Assembly: GCA_963575645.1 (NCBI GenBank)
Contig: OY754475.1
Coordinates: forward strand, 17,646,509-17,710,508
From: Xanthostigma xanthostigma
Lineage: Eukaryota > Arthropoda > Insecta > Raphidioptera > Raphidiidae
Direction of reading: 5' to 3'
DNA length: 64,000 nucleotides
Under the pieces are notes generated by a model. That model did not search any database, had not been told where the DNA came from, and saw nothing but the letters and a program-made list of their open reading frames with translations. The stretch's first letter is position 1. Each line of letters opens with the position of its first letter. Below, in pieces: positions 53,691 through 64,000 of the stretch. A program made the translations under genes and the position numbers.

Positions 53691-53929
53691 CATTTACAGT
53701 CATTCAATAACATGGATATGAATAGAATAAACCGTTTTTTTTTTCTTTTATCATACAGTGTAAAACTTGCGGAATGTGCAATTTTGGTTTTGACAAATAT
53801 TTTTAATGTTTTTTTACCAATCTAAAATAATCAAACTTTAAAAAAAAACTTTAATTTACTTAAGGTGGGCTCAGTATTTCTGAAACCCCTATATTTTATT
53901 GTACATAGTAAATAGTATATTATTGTAAA
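53691..53929. other. Non-coding spacer
   Basis: AT-rich; no feature supported. Confidence 0.35.
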
Positions 53930-54641
53930 CTAGCGGTCCCGCCCGGTTTCACCCGGGTGCAAAAGAACGATAGGGGAAGGAAGGCACATGAGTACGCACA
54001 TTCATCTTAGTTTACCGAGATGAATGTTGTGTCCAAACTTCATAATGATCGGAGTTACCGTTCAAAAGTTTTTGTCGTTAAAAAGCAATATTTATATTTT
54101 TTTTAAGTAATAATTTTTTTTTAATATAATAAATATTTAATTCAAAACACTGTAGGAATTTTTTTTTTATATAGGTACCTACCTATAGTTGTAAATGAGC
54201 TATTAATTAGATTTATTTAATTTTAATTAGTCGTAATAAAATTTAAAAAATTGTGAAATGCAAGCTTTAGAAGAAAGCAATGTAGAAAATAAAAAAAAAA
54301 AATATATATTCGCCGACGTGGGGCTTGAACCCAAGACCCTGGCATTATGAGTGTTACGCTCTACCAACTGAGCTATCCGGGGTTGTAAACGTAACACGCT
54401 TATTTGCAATATTCAGTTAAGGCATTTCACCTGATAATATTTGTCGGACGGACTAATTTTGAGATACATCTTGCAACATTTTTCATTGATGTTCCGCTTC
54501 AATTGGTCGTAGCGTGATATTATATAGCCTCCTCGATAAATGAGCTATCCAACAAAAATTCGAACCAGTATTTCTGAGATTAGCGCGTTCAACCAAACAA
54601 ACAAACAAACAAACTCTTCAGCTTTATATATTAGTATAGAT
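53930..54641 (+). mobile_element. SINE/LINE-like repeat with inserted tRNA-like module
   Basis: Head CTAGCGGTCCCGCCCGGTTT then CACCCGGGTGC, and a tail GCGCGTTCAACC(AAAC)n...CTTTATATATTAGTATAGAT, as at 38756-39111. Between them, 54078-54439 is extra and is bounded by TTTGTCG on both sides (54071-54077 and 54440-54446), as expected for a retroposed insertion. Confidence 0.7.
54311..54383 (-). pseudogene. tRNA-Lys-like sequence (CAT at the anticodon position)
   Basis: The minus strand reads GGATAGCTCAGTTGGTAGAG, then ACTCATAAT and GGGTTCAAGCCCCAC. The body is closest to tRNA-Lys(CTT), but the anticodon triplet is CAT. Two acceptor pairs and two anticodon-stem pairs are lost, so a functional tRNA is unlikely. 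Confidence 0.6.
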
Positions 54642-55140
54642 AAAGACTTCTTCCTTTTCTTCGAGTCACTATTAAAAATGAGTGGCTTTCCAAATCTCAC
54701 TCGGGCGGAGCCAGGTACAACTGGCAGTTATGAATAATTCAACAGACAGTCTGAAAAGGTATAATTCATTAGACGAAAACCAACCGGTATTGTAGCAATA
54801 ATAAGAAATTTAATTTATTCGATTGAAGAAGCTACGCTAACGATAATTCTCCATCAGGGGAATAAGAATACCGAAATCAATGCTGGAATATAAAAGCCAT
54901 TGAGAATACATAGTCTACGAAATCCAATAAGATGAATTAATTATTTGATTTTGAAAATAGATTACTAAGAGCAAATCAAACCTCAAGTTTCGCATAATGA
55001 AATATTTGAAAATCGAGGAGATAAAGCTGAGTGTAAACTTGAGTTCTCTATGTGAGGTGAAATTTCTACATCTAACAAGCCCTGAGTTGGGTCGTTTATT
55101 GGGACTCTGTAAGTGCGACCCTTGAGGTCCAAACATCCAA
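54642..55140. other. Non-coding stretch
   Basis: No feature supported beyond short open frames. Confidence 0.35.
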
Positions 55141-55530
55141 CTTCAACCAAAACGCTAAAATTTAATGTTCTCTGACAAATAACATGAACCATTTAAAATG
55201 TCTGACACCTCGAATATGCGAACATATTCGAGGTGTCAGACATTTTAAATGGTTCATGTTATTTGTCAGAGAACATTAAATTTTAGCGTTTTGGTTGAAG
55301 TTTTTAAGCTACCCAATTAAAAAAATAAACAGTATTTATAAATTTTTACATGTCGTCAAAACGACATCTTTCGGAAAATTTAGAGAAAAAACGCCCCAAA
55401 ATCAAGAAAAGTCATAGAGGAAATAGGTGTCAGACTAGGCCTAATGAAGCCATATACAAAATTTGGGGAGAGTATGTGTCAATAAAATTTTTGCCGACGG
55501 GCACTCTGACTAATAGTGTATATACACTGT
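55141..55530 (+). repeat. Fold-back-headed repeat family J, copy 2
   Basis: A complete 160-bp palindrome (55141-55300, loop CGAA at the centre; arms CTTCAACCAAAACGCTAAAA and mirror). The conserved unit with ATG at 55350 ([18 protein letters not shown]...) follows. One extra base shifts the frame after PKIKK relative to copy 1 (34683-35010). Confidence 0.65.
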
Positions 55531-55713
55531 ATAAATATTCGCATTTAGAAGCGACCGAGAGCTTGTGAAAACTTTCATGAAAGGTCGAAGTGATTGAGTC
55601 ATTAAACTCTTAATTAAAATTGCATTGTGCTAATTAGTTCCCATCAATGTGATGTCATTACGGAAGTTCAGAATAGACTATTGAAGGACACTGTAATACA
55701 GTATCTTCTATAT
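55531..55713. other. Non-coding spacer
   Basis: No feature supported. Confidence 0.35.
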
Positions 55714-55985
55714 ACGAGGTGCTGGTTTTACCGCTAGAATCACTGCTGGGACTTATGCTGGCTGCCGCGCTGGCTACTACGATGGAAATGACGTCACTGG
55801 TGGCTCGCGTGCTTAGTCACAAGATGGATTTCAAAATTAGAACCGGAGCTATTTTGAGTAAGAACCCATCAGGGAACAGTATCTTGTCACGTGGGCGACA
55901 TGAATAAACGCCCACAAACAAACACGGCGTCATAGTGTGTGTTCTGTTCAGAGACAATCAACGTTCACATTTGTTAACGTCCGAA
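55714..55985. mobile_element. Harbinger-like MITE family M, partial
   Basis: ACGAGGTGCTGGTTTTACCG, GATGGAAATGACGTCACTGG and GTCACGTGGGCGACATGAAT correspond to the interior of the other copies; truncated on the right. Confidence 0.6.
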
Positions 55986-56077
55986 CTCAGGGCTCTTGTT
56001 AACGAGCGTTTTAGTCAACTGGTAACGGGCCGACGCGAAACGGTTACCTTTGTACACGATCCGCTAATCATTTAAAC

Positions 56078-56593
56078 CAGAGGTCCCCAAACTTTTTTGT
56101 CTCGTGGACCACTTGCCATGTTTTTCGGTTTGGGGTAGACCCCCTGCTTATCTGATATTGATTTTTTGCAAATTCATTAATTTCATATGTATTTTTGACA
56201 ACCGGTAGAGTGCTACTCACTTTAAACGATTATAACGGTAGTGAAATGTAGTGTGAAATGTTTAGTTTTATACATTTATTAATTAGATTCAAATTAAAAT
56301 TTACTTTCTGTTACATAAAATAACTAAGCAAAAAATAAATGCTTTTAGTGTGAGGGATGAACCCGATGCTTTAATAATACATTTTCAACATTTGGAATCA
56401 ATTTAGTTAGATTTAATCTTAAATCTCTTCGGTTAACGATGTCCAGTTTGTTTCTTTTTTTGTTAGGAGATTCACTATCGTTGACCCTCATTTTCATTTC
56501 ATAGACCCCCAATTTTTTTTCCCGCTGACATGGACCCCTTGCAAGTTGTCGTCGACCCCTGGGGGTCGATATAGACCACTTTGGGAATCACTG
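56078..56593. mobile_element. hAT MITE with perfect 8-bp target duplication
   Basis: A 516-bp unit with ends CAGAGGTCCCCAAACTTTTT and CACTTTGGGAATCACTG, flanked by ATTTAAAC on both sides (56070-56077 and 56594-56601). The CAG.GGTCCCCAAACTTT end is the classic signature of one hAT branch. The interior has mirrored GTGGACCAC/GACCCC blocks and no transposase. Confidence 0.85.
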
Positions 56594-57028
56594 ATTTAAA
56601 CAATTTCAACATTTAGAATAATTCCAATTTCCTCTTTAAAAATCACTCGCTTCGCTTTTTGTAACTTACGTCGTTTTATCTTGTTTCTGAAGACGTAAAC
56701 GGCAGGAAATTTCTCATTATATTTTATAGACGTGTAATTCGAGAAATCGCTGTTGAAAAATCAATTTCATCAATAAATGGTAAAATTCAATATTGTATCT
56801 GTTATTGCAATATAAAAAAACCTCTCGACTGCGTTTCAGATAAAATGCATGAGCTAACATGGAGCTTTTGTATTTTTCTGGATACACCAGTGCTTACTGC
56901 GTAAAAAACACAGAAGTATGTTTGCACCCTGATAGTTCGATTGCGATTTTATTCCTATCCTCAGTATAGAAAAAAAGTATATGGGTATAATACCTATACT
57001 ATTTCTTAACTTCAATATTACCTATATA
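56594..57028. repeat. Non-coding, with repeat family E, partial copy 3
   Basis: 56883-56995 (CCAGTGCTTACTGCGTAAAA, GATAGTTCGATTGCGATTTT) matches the right part of family E at 47940-48020. Confidence 0.5.
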
Positions 57029-57651
57029 CTAGCGGTCCCGCCCGGTTTCACCCGGGTGTAAAAGAATGAATGGGGAAGAGAGAAACACGAGTACACACAT
57101 TCATCTTAGTTTACCGAGATGAATGTTGTGTCCAAATTTCATGATGATCGGAGTTACCGTTCAAAAGTTTTTGTCGATAAAAAGCAGTATTTATACTTTT
57201 TTTAACTAATAATTTTAAAAATTAAATTAATTAAATAAAATTTAAATAAATTTAAATGTAAGCCTTAGAAGAAAGCATTGTAAAAAATAAAAAAATAAAT
57301 AAAAATACATTCGCTCAACGTCGGGCACGAACCCACGACCCTGATATTGACAGTCGCATGCTCTACCGATTGAGCCAGCTGGTGTTGTGTACTCACAACG
57401 CTAATATGAGTATATCTAGTTAGTGCATTTCACATGAATAGAAGCTTATTTTTGAGATACATTTTGCAACATTTTTCATTAATGCTCCGCTCCTAATGGT
57501 CGTAGCGTGATATTATATTATAGCCTATAGCCTTCCTCAAGAAATGGGCTATCCAACAAAAAAACATTTCTTTAATTTGAACCAGTAGTTCCTGAGATTA
57601 GCGCGTTCAAACAAACAAACAAACTCTTCAGCTTTATATATTAGTATAGAT
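57029..57651 (+). mobile_element. SINE/LINE-like repeat with tRNA-like module, second copy
   Basis: Head CTAGCGGTCCCGCCCGGTTT, middle GATGAATGTTGTGTCCAAAT, tail CTTCAGCTTTATATATTAGT. The extra block starts at the same position after TTTTTGTCG as in 53930-54641, so the tRNA module was inherited within a subfamily and not gained twice. Confidence 0.7.
57312..57384 (-). pseudogene. tRNA-Lys-like sequence (GTC at the anticodon position)
   Basis: The minus strand reads GGCTCAATCGGTAGAGCATG, then ACTGTCAAT and GGGTCGTGGGTTCGTGCCCG. Same body as at 54311-54383 but with a different anticodon triplet and a weak acceptor stem. Confidence 0.6.
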
Positions 57652-58064
57652 TATCAATCCAATATGTACACCGAATTTATTCTACCCTTCAGTAAATTCG
57701 CAAACTAGTGTTTTCATAAAATTTTTGAATCCGGTTCTGTCGGGCCGATTTTACGAAAAAGTTCGTTCGTATGGCAAACTATATATTCGTCGCAAATGTC
57801 AATTTTCTGCCCTAGTTACCACAATCTATAATATCTCGCTTACACGACATGCTTAATGCATTGTTAATAGGGTGTAAGTCGCTCTTCTTTGTCATTAGGT
57901 CAGACTAGCTACTAATGATTTTTTTGCGGATTTGCTATTAGTCCAAGCGGCGGGCGCAAAAAATTGTTTCGATTTTATAGAGGTTGAAACTTTCAAAAAA
58001 TATATTACATATATAACCCAATATACTGGTCAGTGCTAATGATGTCATGCATCTGACTGGTGTG
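57652..58064. other. Non-coding stretch
   Basis: AGTCCAAGCGGC at 57941 is mirrored by GCCGCTTGGACT at 58874, enclosing the next elements. No gene. Confidence 0.4.
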
Positions 58065-58283
58065 CCCATAGAGATATAAGTAACTAGAGTATGCTAGTTC
58101 GTATTCTTGCCATAAATGAAAGTGTCCTCAGTTGAGAGAGACAGAACGCTGCAGAAATTCCAGAAAACCAAATATTTGTTTACTCAAATCAGCATTGTTT
58201 TGTAGAATTAGTTACCATACTCTCTCTGAATTGTAGACACTTTCACGGCTCACTCACGTACTCTAGTCGAATATCTCTATGGG
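58065..58283. mobile_element. MITE family L, short copy
   Basis: CCCATAGAGATATAAGTAAC at the left and GAATATCTCTATGGG at the right, 219 bp, flanked by TGTG on both sides. Confidence 0.65.
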
Positions 58284-58873
58284 TGTGTCGTTCATAATGA
58301 ACGACTACTTTCATGGAGCGGAGCGAGTCGCTCTTTTTTTATGAATGACTCACTCCGAGCGCCATTGCTCTGTGCTGAGCTGTTCTGTACGGTTGCATTT
58401 GCACATTTACAGAGCGCACACAGCACAGGCTACAGAGGCACTAGTGAATTTTGCACGTACGGAGTTATCTTTGCTGAGTCATATAATGTCGAATGACACA
58501 CTGTAAGTGCAATAGTACTAAGCTTACAGTGACTTAAACCATTCACATTGACGTCGTTGACAAAAGATATAATATTGTAACAATAAATTATTGTTAAGCT
58601 TGAATTATACTTAATAGTCTATCCGAAATACGAATAATATAAGATTAGAATCATATTAAAATGAGCTCAGAGCTGAGTGTGTGTATTGTGCTGTGTAATG
58701 CTACGTGACTCCTGAGCATGCATGATGACAGTTCACACCTCTGCAGTCTGTACTCTTGTGTAGTGCGTACTGTCTAGTGTCGCTCCTTTGAACGACTCGC
58801 GCTGAGCGACTCTTTTTAGTGAGCGGAGCGCACGGAACCAGCTCCCAATAAAGAGTCATATGGACCCATTACT
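58284..58873. mobile_element. hAT-like element, copy inverted relative to 60907-61520
   Basis: TGTGTCGTTCATAATGAACG at the left and AGCTCCCAATAAAGAGTCAT...CCATTACTA at the right match the reverse complement of 60907-61520 throughout (GAGCGCCATTGCTCTGTGCT, TTGACGTCGTTGACAAAAGA). The left terminus is replaced by the neighbouring MITE. Confidence 0.7.
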
Positions 58874-58879
58874 AGCCGC

Positions 58880-59062
58880 TTGGACTATAAATTGTTCCAA
58901 TGGAATAAACTGCGTAGCTGCATGCAAGAAAAAATTATTACTGAAAATAATGAACCGTTGAAACACGCAACAGCAGTTATAAAGAGAAACTTATATTTCG
59001 CAGTATGGCAATATTTAATGGAGCTCTTTGACATCGCATGTGTATTTAAGAAGGCTTTATAA
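58880..59062 (+). other. Unassigned 60-codon open frame
   Basis: MDYKLFQWNKLRSCMQEKII and onward to TAA. Compositionally it is more protein-like than most short frames here, but it has no recognised domain, splice partner or second copy. I do not claim a gene. Confidence 0.15.
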
Positions 59063-59257
59063 TTTAATTTGTCGTATTTTCAGAGCGTTCGATGTTCATG
59101 ATTCAATTACTTATTTCTATAAATAGACATTTTGCGATTTATAACGTAATTATTATATTATAAACAGTGTCGACAACTTTTCAAAACCTATTATCACTGT
59201 CGTGACATGAAATGTTCCCGTTTTTATAAAGCTTTCAGGTATTTAACTTGTTTTTTA

Positions 59258-60650
59258 AGGCCGCTGCACACGAGGCTGGTTTTTTCGCTGGGCAGGAAAT
59301 CCGTATTTATAAAATTTGGAACTTTGTAACATGTTTTGAGGATTAAGGAGGTTGAGCCGTTTTACGACGATAATGAAAATATCTGAAATATAGTTTTTTT
59401 AATAAATTTTTTTATGACACAATTTTCTGTAAAAAATCCAAAATCATTAGGAGATTTATAAAGTCAAAAATTGAAAAAAAACTTTTACATGTAGTCTTAT
59501 GGAAAATATGTCAACGGTACATTTTAATTTTTTGCGAATAACCAAATAATGTCAGCAGTTCCGAAAACTAACTATGTAAAGCATCGATGTCTTACGCATA
59601 TTTTAATATTTTTTCCAACTTAATTAGAAGACTTTTAATCAATAAAAAAAATTATTAAACCTTAGCACTTTTCGATTATGGACTTTTATTCTTGACAATT
59701 TTAACTGAATTTTCAACTTTTTAATGATTTAGTTTTGGTTTTTATTACTTCTAATTTGTTTTTAATTATTTACTACAAAAAATATGTAAAATGCAGATAT
59801 TTACATAAATTTATTTTTTCTAACCTAACTTTGTACAAAAAATTCAAAAGTTAGTCCATTAGGTAAAATACTGAAATAATAAATAATAATTAATAAATTA
59901 TTTATTTATGCCTTTATGACAATAATTGATTGGTATCATCGACTTATACCCTTTTGTATAAATTTATTATGGAAAAGTTCCCATTTAGAATTCGACTTAC
60001 TTTTGATTGGGACTGTAACGCATCGACCTCCTTAAATAAATAAAAAATAAAATTTGTACTGGATAGCACGCTAGGTACGAAGATAAAATGACGTCACTGC
60101 GAGCTCGTGTGCGTGATTAGAAATTAGAATCGAGGCTACTTTTCGTACTAGTTTGTCTGCTTGTTTTGAGCAAGAACTAATTAGGAGACAGTATCCTGTC
60201 ACGTGGACGACACGAACAAACGCTCACAAACAAGCATGACGTCATAGCGTGTGTTCTGTTCAGAGACAAAAAACGTCCACTTTTGTTAACAATCGAATGT
60301 CACTACGCGCGCACAAAACCCATCTACAAAGCAAGCTTCAATGCACGTATCGCATGAAGCGAACACATAAAAAACATAACCTCAAAGAAATATAAATGAA
60401 AATATATGCCATTTAATAATAATGTACAATATACATAATAAATACTTACCATACTTACCTATCTAATATGTAAAATTACCAATACTATTTGTAATTTTTT
60501 CAGTTTTGTGATGATAACCATTGTAATCATTTTGTAGTGATAATGGCCACAGCAGCCGATTCACTTGTTTTTTTGTTAAAATAAAAAAAAAAAACATAAC
60601 CAAAACCAGCAAGGAATCTAGCGGCAAAACCAGCCTCGTGTGCAGCGGCT
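59258..60650. mobile_element. Harbinger-like MITE family M, enlarged by a TTAA element
   Basis: AGGCCGCTGCACACGAGGCT at the left; AGCCTCGTGTGCAGCGGCTA at the right, a good TIR pair. The interior from 60060 (CACGTGGACGACACGAACAA, CTGTTCAGAGACAAAAAACG) matches other family M copies. The element at 59347-60031 is nested within it. Confidence 0.75.
59347..60031. mobile_element. TTAA-flanked TIR element, copy 2 (nested)
   Basis: GGAGGTTGAGCCGTTTTACG at the left and GTAACGCATCGACCTCC at the right, with TTAA on both sides (59343-59346, 60032-60035). It matches 24251-24955 end to end at high identity. Confidence 0.78.
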
Positions 60651-60906
60651 ACATATCTTTCAATTTGCATATAAAGATAATAAAAAGGGTCAATTATCGT
60701 GAGCTTGAAGATCCAGACACCTGAGGTCTCTTGTTTTTGATAAGCTCATTGATGTCATGTGTCATATTTGAGGGAGTTATTTTCAGAATAGATTCTGGTC
60801 GCGGGCCGTATTAAGATGGCTTTAGGGCTCGGGCCGTATCTTTGACATCACTGTTTTAAAACATTTCCGTGCGTTTCTACATGGCGGAGATTTTATCCGT
60901 ACCTAT
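60651..60906. other. Non-coding spacer
   Basis: TCGCGGGCCGTATTAAGATG and GGGCTCGGGCCGTATCTTTG at 60798-60840 are a repeated pair of words; no further feature. Confidence 0.35.
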
Positions 60907-61520
60907 TAGTAATGTGTCCACATGACTCTTTATTGGGAGCTGGCTCCGTGCGTTCCGCTCACTAAAAAGAGTCGCTCAGAGCGAGTCGTTCAAAGGAGCG
61001 ACACTAGGCAGTACGCACTACACAAGAGTGCAGACTGCGGATGTGTGAACTGTCATCATGCATGCTCAGGAGTCACGTAGCATTGCACAGCACAATACAC
61101 CACACTCAGCTCTGAGCTCATTTTAATATGATTATGATCTTATATTATTCGCATTTCGGATAAACTATAAAGTGTAATAAAAGCTTAACAACAATACTGT
61201 TTATTGTTACAATATTATATCTTTGTCAACGACGTCAATGTGAATGGTTTAAGTCACTGTAAGCTTAGTGCTATTACACTTACAGTGTGTCATTCAACAT
61301 TAAATGACTCAGCAAAGATTACTCCGTACGTGCATTATTCACTAGTGCCTCTGTGGCCTGTGCTGTGTGCGCTCTGTAAATGTGCGAATGCAACAGTACA
61401 GAATAGCTCAGCACAGAGCAATGGCGCTCGGAGTGAGTCATTCACAAAAAAAAAGAGCGATTCGCTTTGAGAAAGGAGTCGTTCATTATGAACGACTCGC
61501 TCAGGAGCGACACATCACTA
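60907..61520. mobile_element. hAT-like element with 8-bp target duplication
   Basis: A 614-bp unit starting TAGTAATGTGTCC and ending GGAGCGACACATCACTA, flanked by GTACCTAT and GTACCTTT (7 of 8). The subterminal regions contain GAACGACTC and GAGCGACAC words. Non-coding. Confidence 0.78.
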
Positions 61521-61845
61521 GTACCTTTGGCACTTTCTTTTGTTTGTGTGTATAGGCGTTCAGTTGTTATTGAAAACCCTTCGATGTAGGCTGTTTATTA
61601 TTAATAAATTATAAAGTTAAGGCCGCCAATATCCAATGCTGAATTTCCAGAGGTCAACGTCTTGAAAACATAACAATGTAGTTGATATTTTGATTAACTT
61701 CATTTCTCAACCCACGCAAGAAAGTTCGGTTTCTCGCTTCTAAGCACTCTTGACTTCTTTCCTTTTGACGCAAAGTTATCTTAACGAATTACGGTTATTC
61801 GATCGTTAGATGTGAATCTAACATGGTTTTCAAGTTATCGATTAT
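61521..61845. other. Non-coding stretch
   Basis: No feature supported. Confidence 0.35.
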
Positions 61846-62300
61846 AGCGGCCCGGCCCGGTTTCATCCGGGTTCGATAGATATATTTTAGGTTATTAGAA
61901 AATTGTACAAAATTCATTTCATTAAGAAACGACTACAGCGTCAAAATGTGTGAACTAATAGCTTTGAGCTGATGTCGCTGGTGGCAGTGCCCGCTAACTC
62001 ATGTCGCTAGTTCCCGCCTGGTGCGGTGCAGTGACACGCCATTTGACGCAGCCAAATTACAGGAGCTTGCACCCGACTACTTGATGTCGCTACATGATAT
62101 GGATACAGTTTTTATTGACAAAACGTTGTTATATTGTACAAAATATTTACAAATTATCTATATACAAAGCCCTTCCGCGTTTATCGCTCTTTTTATTAGT
62201 GAAAATCGTATGAAAATCCGTTCGGTAGTTTTTGAGTTTATCGCACTCAGACAGACAGACAGAACCGTCTCTGGGACTTTGTTTTATAATATATTACCAT
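61846..62300 (+). mobile_element. SINE/LINE-like repeat (GCGGCCCGGCCCGG head)
   Basis: TAGCGGCCCGGCCCGGTTTC then ATCCGGGTTCG; the tail GAAAATCCGTTCGGTAGTTT, TTGAGTTTATCGCACTCAGA and (CAGA)n is typical of insect non-LTR-derived repeats. The middle part is shared with 21700-21830. Confidence 0.6.
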
Positions 62301-62334
62301 TCCAACCCACAAGTCGGGAATGGTACTAGTTTAG

Positions 62335-62825
62335 GTCAAAAATATTTTTAACAAAAAAATTGAACCGACTTCACACTAAAAAGTAAAAAATAATTGCGTA
62401 TTGAAATGTTTTGGAGTCGGTGTAGTTCTCGGAATAGATTTCATTTTGGGCTGACTCCGACTCCAAAACATTTCAATTGGCAATTATTTTTTACTTTTTA
62501 GTGTGAAGTCTGTTCAATTTTTTTGTTAAAAATATTTTATTTTTCTCTTTTTAGTGTTAGTCTAACACTAAAAATCGGTGAACATACATAAAAAACATTA
62601 TGCGTTTCTTTGAAATTTGAGAGTTTCCCTCGATTTCTCCGGATTCCACCATCAGATCCCAACTTGGTTTCGATGGGACCACCTCTGAGGTGCACTCTTT
62701 CGAATAAAAAAAAAATTTGAAAATCGATCCATAATTGACGGAGAAATCGGTGAACATACATAAAAAAAAAATATATATATACAGACGAACATAGAACCTC
62801 CTCCTTTTTGTTGAAGTCGGTTAAA
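62335..62825. mobile_element. ACCGACTTCAA...GGAGGAGG element, copy 3
   Basis: The palindromic half at 62335-62545 and the TCGGTGAACATACATAAAAA...ACCTCCTCCTTTTTGTTGA half follow the arrangement of copy 1. Open frames over it are repeat translations. Confidence 0.7.
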
Positions 62826-63361
62826 AAATCACTTTTCAAAATTGTACAATATCTCTTTGTTTTGAGATCGCCCGAATCCAAAAAACATATTTTGGAAAAA
62901 ACTCTGTGCGTCTGTTTGTCTTTGAGCACGATACGGGTCAAACGGATGAGCGGATTGAAACCAAATTTTGGGAGGATGTTTGGTATGCAAATATGAAAAG
63001 CCCTATAAGACGATTTATACGAAAGGAAAGAAGCAGTGTTTTCATAACTTTAATCGCGCAACATCTTACTGGTTACGGATCATATAATAGAAGGGGAGTT
63101 ATATAATATCTACCTAGTACTACTGACAATGGACAGCGTAATTGATCAATTAAAACAGAAACAAAAGGCCAGCGCCACTCAATTAAAACTGTTAATTAAA
63201 CGGTAAATCTCTATTACCGCCATCTTTTTAGCACACAACGAGGAAGTTTAATAACTGCACTTGATTAGCCCATATTTTCAACTCCACGAAGCGTTGAACT
63301 ATAGTAAAGAAGGAAAATTTAAGGAGTTAGTACAGTACGGTACGGCAATGAACCAATGTTG
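62826..63361. repeat. Repeat family G copy 2 and spacer
   Basis: 62840-63010 (GTCAAACGGATGAGCGGATT, ATGTTTGGTATGCAAATATG) is the inverted match of 25040-25235. The remainder shows no feature. Confidence 0.5.
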
Positions 63362-63775
63362 AAAGGCTAGAAACGCTGCTAGATTCCTTGCTAGATCTGC
63401 CTACTAGTTTTCTAGCGCTGGTTTTCTTGATTACTGTTAAGTGCTCGCTTCACACGAGACTATTTTTCAAGCTAGTTTTGTGAATAAATCTGGAGCGTGA
63501 CAGTTCAAATATAAACAGAGAAAAACGTGTCTGTTGTCTGACTCTGAGTAGAATGACATCAGGTTGGTTTGTGGGCGTTTGTTCAAGTCGTCCACGCGAC
63601 AAGATACTGATTCCTGATTGTTCCTGTTCATACCTAGCAGGGAAAATAGCCCCTGTTCTAATTTAAGAGCTAGCAGGTGGGCCCGCAGCGACGTTATTTC
63701 CAGCCTCGTACCCAGCCTACCGACCAGCAGAATTCCAAGCAGTGTTTCTAGCAGCGTTTCTAGCCTCGTGTGCAA
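63362..63775. mobile_element. Harbinger-like MITE family M, 5'-truncated end
   Basis: AGGCTAGAAACGCTGCTAGA at the left and CTAGCAGCGTTTCTAGCCTC then GTGTGCA at the right. The outermost left TIR bases are missing. Confidence 0.68.
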
Positions 63776-63784
63776 ACTGTCTCC

Positions 63785-63872
63785 AAATTAAATTTCATCA
63801 CAATCGGCCCAGCGGTTTATCCGTGAAAGCGTAACAGACAGGGCTACTTTCGCATTTATAATAGTATGGATT
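63785..63872 (+). mobile_element. 3' tail of an RTE-like non-LTR element
   Basis: TTTCATCACAATCGGCCCAG, CGGTTTATCCGTGAAAGCGT, AACAGACAGG, then CTTTCGCATTTATAATAGTA and TGGAT. This tail sequence is common to RTE-derived repeats in Lepidoptera as I recall; only the tail is present. Confidence 0.6.
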
Positions 63873-64000
63873 ACCGAAATAAAATTGCCGCGGGGAAAAG
63901 TTATAACACTGTTTCAACTCAATCGCGTGCAAAGTCGCAGGTAGCGGCTAGTAAATAATAATTTTGTATCTACAAAATTTCAAAATCGTCCGAGAACGTG

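Overview
This is a nuclear insect sequence, most likely from a moth or butterfly. The gene structure is eukaryotic: short exons with GT-AG introns, interrupted by many transposon remnants. I favour Lepidoptera because several fragments match short repeats that recur in lepidopteran genomes. These are a GCGAGTCGGACTCGCGCAC core near 35.7 kb, a GGTTCCGTAGC...ACGGAAC fragment at 29.2 kb, the ACCGACTTCAA...GGAGGAGG element in three copies, and an RTE-like tail at 63.8 kb. This is recognition from memory, not a database result.

Two protein-coding genes can be supported, both on the minus strand. (1) A ZAD-C2H2 zinc-finger gene at 4.5-7.0 kb. A small first exon (6823-6972) carries the N-terminal half of the ZAD, and a large second exon (4547-5956) carries the rest plus seven fingers. 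Beyond its stop, the finger array continues as a relic that is split by a 558-bp TIR element flanked by a TTA direct repeat. (2) The 3' two thirds of dunce (cAMP-specific phosphodiesterase, PDE4 family), with eleven exons from 37647 down to 22374. They encode the end of UCR1, UCR2 and the complete catalytic core. All exon junctions are phase-consistent, giving 548 residues in one open frame. The isoform-specific 5' exons and the last C-terminal exon were not found. There is also one intact-looking tRNA-Gly(GCC), a truncated tRNA-Glu-like pseudogene, and two tRNA-Lys-like modules inside interspersed repeats.

The rest is dominated by mobile DNA. Layout: 0-3 kb holds MITEs, a fold-back repeat and tRNA-Gly. 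3.8-7 kb is the zinc-finger gene. 7.3-8.3 kb is a degenerate tandem array and a possible Harbinger transposase scrap. 9-22 kb is sparse AT-rich DNA with several TIR elements. 22.3-37.7 kb is dunce, whose introns hold LINE, LTR-like, P-type, hAT and minisatellite insertions. 38-64 kb is a dense patchwork of nested hAT, TA-flanked, Harbinger-like, TTAA-flanked, SINE-like and fold-back elements, perhaps within or upstream of the dunce 5' introns.

The most unusual signal is a set of fold-back (palindromic) repeats whose arms carry hammerhead-ribozyme-like cores: a CUGANGA box, a hairpin, GAAAC, GUH, and a self-complementary stem I. They occur at 53.6 kb and 28.1 kb, with eroded versions at 1.8 kb and 17.2 kb. 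I infer that they derive from Penelope-like retroelements. Other notable points are the TE-split zinc finger, a dunce intron nearly all of which is duplicated upstream of the UCR1 exon, and a THAP-domain relic inside a TIR element.
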